25,690 nt of DNA. Source: JAKLDO01 sp035354435 (GTDB taxonomy: Bacteria > UBP6 > UBA1177). The stretch lies in contig DAOQAY010000030.1 of NCBI GenBank assembly GCA_035354435.1, positions 1 to 25,690 of the forward strand. Reading direction: 5' to 3'. This document shows, in pieces, positions 22,886-25,690 of this stretch. The stretch's first letter is position 1; the number at the start of each line of letters is the position of its first letter. Below the pieces are notes generated by a model that saw only the letters and a program-made list of their open reading frames with translations, did not search any database and had not been told where the DNA came from. A program made the position numbers and the translations under genes.

Positions 22886-25690
22886 TCAGTTGTTCGGAGT
22901 AGTTATGAGAATCATATCTGGTCCACCGGCATTTGAACCTGCCATTGTTCCAGTAGTATATCCACATCCCGCAACGCTGGTTGAATTGGCTGATATACCG
23001 AAAATTTCTTCGTCAAGTGCCGTTCCGAACTGTTTTGTCCAGTTTGCAACACCGGCAACAGAATCTAATTTTGACATAAAGGCATCAGCGCTGCCTGCAT
23101 TTGTATAACCGTTGAAAGAGCCGTAGGTTCCTCCAGCGACCAGAATATTTCCTGAAGAATCGACATCTATCGTATATCCATAATCTGCATTGGCTGTACC
23201 GAAAAGAGTCGTCCACTGCTTTGTTCCGGAATTGCTGTATTTTGTGACAAAAACATCATAATTCCCAGCGTTTGTCTGTCCATCAAATGCCCCGTTTGAG
23301 TAACCGGTTATATAGATATTATCTGAGGAATCAAAATCTACTCCTTTTGCGATATCTGTGCCGGCAGTACCGAGTTGTTTTGCCCAAGTAACCGTGGTCA
23401 TATCAGCAGCGATCTTTAAAACAAAGGCATCTGATCCACCTTGATTTGTTCCGTTCATGCTTCCAGCGGTGTATCCAGTGATTATTGAGTTTCCTGTAGA
23501 GTCTATTTTGATAGAATAAGAAACATCATTGGATGATGTTCCGAACACCTTTTTTGTTGAATATGTTCCATTTGAAAACCATTTTGCAACAAAAACATCA
23601 TAGCCGTTTGAAGCCGTATTTTGATATCCTGTTATAAAAACATCATTTGCGTTATTTATTGCTACACCTGCACCATAATCAGCTAATGTGGAGCCAACCT
23701 GTGCGTTCCACTGAAGTGCTCCCGAACTGTTAAACTTCGTTAAAAATGCATCAATTCCTCCCAGGCTTGTAGCTCCGGAAAGAGTTCCACCTGTGCGTCC
23801 AGTAACATAAATATTGCCAGTGGAATCAACGGCAACACCTTTTGCGTAATCATCTGCAGTTGAGCCCCATTGTCTTGACCATGCCTTTGTTCCATCTGCA
23901 TTCCATTTAACCAGTAAAGCATCAGCGCCACCCGAACTGATATGCCCGTCGAAATCCCCCAAAGTAGTTCCGGCAACATATGTATTTCCAAGAGAATCAG
24001 TATACACAGAGGAACCATCGTCAGTAGTAGCTGAACCTATCTGTCTTTTTTCTGCAACACAGGCAGTGCCGTCCCATGTATAATTTGCGGCACATTTATA
24101 ACGGCAGGCTGTTGTTGTTTCTGTCTCGTTATAGTCTGTCGTTGAGTCATCACGCGGCGACCAGATCCAGTCATGAAGCAGATCCGAATAGATCAAGTTT
24201 TGTGTATAACTGGAGACAGTATTGTAAACGGTCGACGATCCGCCTGGTTTAGCAGCACAAGTATAAGTTCTTGTATTTATACATGCAGTTCCGTTCCACG
24301 CATATCCGGTTCCGCATTTATAACGGCAGGAAGTGGTGCTTGAGACTGTATTATAGTCTGTTAACGGATCATCTGCCGGAGTATAAGTGGTTCCGCTGAC
24401 CCATGTCTGTGTATAAGAAGAAACTGTGTTATAAACTGTACTGAATTTGGTTCCGGGTTTGGCAGCACAGGAATATGTTCTTGTATTTGACACACAAGCT
24501 CCGTCATATCTGTGATAGTCCGGAGCACAAATGTAACGGCATTCCGTGTTGGATGCTGTTGTATTATATTCTGTTGTAGGATCATCCGCCGGCAGCCATG
24601 CTGATCCGCTCCAGGTCTGAGCATATACACCTACAGTGTTGTATACTGTTCCGGCTTCAGGCAGATCGGGACAAGTGTATATCCGCGTATCTGCAACGCA
24701 TGTGCTGCTGCTGCTGTTCCATGTATAGTTTACGGCACAGGTGTATCTGCATTCTGTTGAACTGGAAGTTGCATTGTAAGCTGTTACACTGTCAGCAGGA
24801 GCCCATGCTGTCCCGTTCCATGTCTGCGTATAGCTTGAAACAGTGTTCCAGACTGTTGTAGAAGAACCCGGCTTGGCAGCACAGGTAAAAGTCCGGGTAT
24901 TTGCAACACACACTGATCCGTTCCATGTATAATTTGTTGCACATTTATAACGGCATGCCGTTGTACTTCCTGTTGTGCTGTAGGCTGTTGTTGTATCAGC
25001 AGGAACCCACGCACTGCCGTTCCATGTCTGTGTATAGCTTGAAACAGTGTTCCATTCAGTTCCGGTTGCCGGTTTGGCAACACAATTAAAAGTCTGTGTA
25101 TCTGCAACACATGCTGAGCCGTTCCATGTATAATTGGTCAGACATTTGAATCTGCATTCTGTGGAACTTCCTGTTGCATTGAAAGTTGTTACACTGTCGG
25201 CGGGAGCCCATGCTGTTCCGTTCCATGTCTGCGTATAGCTTGAAACGGTATTCCATTCTGAATTTACCGGTTTTGCAGCACAGGTAAAAGTCTGCGTGTC
25301 CGGAGCACAAGATGAGCCGTTCCATGTGTAATTCGCAGCACATTTATAGCGGCATTCCGTTACAGTCGGAGTTGTGCCGTAATCAGTTGATGCATCATCA
25401 GCAGGAACCCATGCTGTTCCGTTCCATGTCTGGGCGTAACGGTCAACAAGATTCCACTCTGTTCCGACTGCCGGCTTTGCCGGACATGTATAAATTCTAT
25501 CTGCAAAAACACATGCTGATCCATCCCATGAGTAATTCTCAGCACAGGTATATTGACATGAAGTAGCGCTCGGAGTCGGGTTATATTCTGTAATAGTGTC
25601 TTCTACAGGAATCCAGGCGCTGCCATTCCAGGTCTGTGTATAGCTGGAAACCGTATTATACGCCGTCGTACTTCCGCCAGTTTTAGCAGT
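22886..25690 (-). CDS. Cys-module / SBBP beta-propeller surface protein (5' end outside window)
   Basis: The frame is open from the right edge to a TGA at 22886, 934 codons before the stop. The true start and any signal peptide are beyond the window, and the GTG around 24913 is internal. First come eight tandem modules of about 67-68 residues (the first cut by the edge), each with four Cys: (Y/F)-x-C-x-A-K-P, then Y-T-Q-T-W-N-G-x-A-W-x-P-A-D, then C-R-Y-K-C-A-x-N-Y-T-W-N-G-x-x-C. Then about 375 residues form seven SBBP-type blades (GVAVDSTGNIYVTG, GGxDAFLTK pattern), enough for a closed seven-blade propeller, ending GPDMILITTPNN. No sortase, PEP-CTERM or T9SS tail was seen. Probably a secreted or surface adhesive/structural protein. 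Confidence 0.88.
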   Translation of the reverse strand, partial: TAKTGGSTTAYNTVSSYTQTWNGSAWIPVEDTITEYNPTPSATSCQYTCAENYSWDGSACVFADRIYTCPAKPAVGTEWNLVDRYAQTWNGTAWVPADDASTDYGTTPTVTECRYKCAANYTWNGSSCAPDTQTFTCAAKPVNSEWNTVSSYTQTWNGTAWAPADSVTTFNATGSSTECRFKCLTNYTWNGSACVADTQTFNCVAKPATGTEWNTVSSYTQTWNGSAWVPADTTTAYSTTGSTTACRYKCATNYTWNGSVCVANTRTFTCAAKPGSSTTVWNTVSSYTQTWNGTAWAPADSVTAYNATSSSTECRYTCAVNYTWNSSSSTCVADTRIYTCPDLPEAGTVYNTVGVYAQTWSGSAWLPADDPTTEYNTTASNTECRYICAPDYHRYDGACVSNTRTYSCAAKPGTKFSTVYNTVSSYTQTWVSGTTYTPADDPLTDYNTVSSTTSCRYKCGTGYAWNGTACINTRTYTCAAKPGGSSTVYNTVSSYTQNLIYSDLLHDWIWSPRDDSTTDYNETETTTACRYKCAANYTWDGTACVAEKRQIGSATTDDGSSVYTDSLGNTYVAGTTLGDFDGHISSGGADALLVKWNADGTKAWSRQWGSTADDYAKGVAVDSTGNIYVTGRTGGTLSGATSLGGIDAFLTKFNSSGALQWNAQVGSTLADYGAGVAINNANDVFITGYQNTASNGYDVFVAKWFSNGTYSTKKVFGTSSNDVSYSIKIDSTGNSIITGYTAGSMNGTNQGGSDAFVLKIAADMTTVTWAKQLGTAGTDIAKGVDFDSSDNIYITGYSNGAFDGQTNAGNYDVFVTKYSNSGTKQWTTLFGTANADYGYTIDVDSSGNILVAGGTYGSFNGYTNAGSADAFMSKLDSVAGVANWTKQFGTALDEEIFGISANSTSVAGCGYTTGTMAGSNAGGPDMILITTPNN
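22889..24040 (-). repeat. Seven SBBP beta-propeller blades
   Basis: Seven units of about 50-58 residues sharing (F/W/L)-G-(S/T) at the start, D-S-(T/S)-G-N-(I/V)-x-(I/V)-(T/A)-G in the centre and G-G/A-x-D-A-F-(L/V)-x-K near the end. The last blade is degenerate in the DxxGN part (SANSTSVAGCGYTTG) but keeps the rest, consistent with the blade that closes the ring. Family SBBP is named from pattern. Confidence 0.8.
24059..25690 (-). repeat. Eight tandem 4-Cys coding modules (201-204 nt period for five)
   Basis: The shared plus-strand word CCGTTCCATGTCTG and its near copies begin at 24813, 25017, 25218, 25419 and 25623 (last copy CCATTCCA), giving spacings of 204, 201, 201 and 204 nt. The modules nearer the propeller (24059-24800) are more diverged and vary in length. 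High DNA identity between copies suggests recent tandem expansion, with likely copy-number variation between strains. Confidence 0.85.

Noticed and set aside
22886..24913. Complete 675-residue gene starting at a GTG at 24913
   Set aside because: The same frame continues upstream with further copies of the same Cys module up to the edge, so the GTG is an internal valine codon.
24800..25690. Regularly spaced near-identical 14-20-nt words resembling a CRISPR array
   Set aside because: Spacing is 201-204 nt, the words lie in an open reading frame and encode a protein repeat; there are no spacers of CRISPR size and no cas genes.

Overview
The window comes from a low-GC (roughly 37-39% by eye) Gram-negative bacterium. 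It encodes a tripartite RND efflux pump with an outer-membrane TolC-type channel, an exported lipoprotein, and GT-C and acyltransferase envelope enzymes. Several gene types here (short RdgC-like protein with a small partner, SBBP propellers, bacterial TSP1/EGF-like Cys-rich surface proteins, a GxxH TraB protein) remind me of Deltaproteobacteria/Myxococcota/Bdellovibrionota or a candidate phylum near them. That placement is inference. No rRNA, tRNA, IS element, phage gene or CRISPR array was seen.

Layout. (1) 1-2230, minus: 5' three-fifths or more of a large secreted lipoprotein (beta-solenoid-like part, TSP1-like and EGF-like modules, three 54-55-residue Cys repeats), running off the left edge. 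(2) 2231-2654: non-coding, with a candidate promoter and an inverted repeat. (3) 2655-9144, minus: five-gene efflux operon, tetR - MFP lipoprotein - RND pump - PII-like small protein - TolC-type channel, with start/stop overlaps or gaps of at most 17 nt. A promoter and a three-half-site operator sit just upstream of tetR. (4) 9307-15291, plus, divergent: four tightly coupled genes, GT-C-type membrane glycosyltransferase - NtrC-family response regulator - multi-TM histidine kinase - acyltransferase-3-type membrane protein. This looks like a surface-glycan modification unit with its own two-component system. (5) 15288-20675, minus: a likely operon of RdgC-like protein, conserved-looking partner, WalJ/YycJ metallo-beta-lactamase-fold nuclease and TatD nuclease, preceded by the best promoter in the window, followed by a family 2 glycosyltransferase and a TraB/PrgY-type membrane protein. 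(6) 20757-22782, minus: a protein with RelA/SpoT-synthetase-like motifs, a DJ-1/PfpI protein and a 98-residue ferredoxin-fold-like protein. (7) 22886-25690, minus: 3' part of a large surface protein with eight tandem 4-Cys modules and then a seven-blade SBBP propeller, running off the right edge.

The most interesting points are the divergent RelA/SpoT-like protein, the PII-like gene embedded in the RND operon, the kinase/regulator pair inside an envelope-glycan operon, the RdgC/partner/WalJ/TatD cluster, and the related Cys modules in the two proteins at opposite ends of the window. No single feature is clearly a wholly new system. The RelA-like protein and the two-component glycan operon are the best candidates for follow-up.
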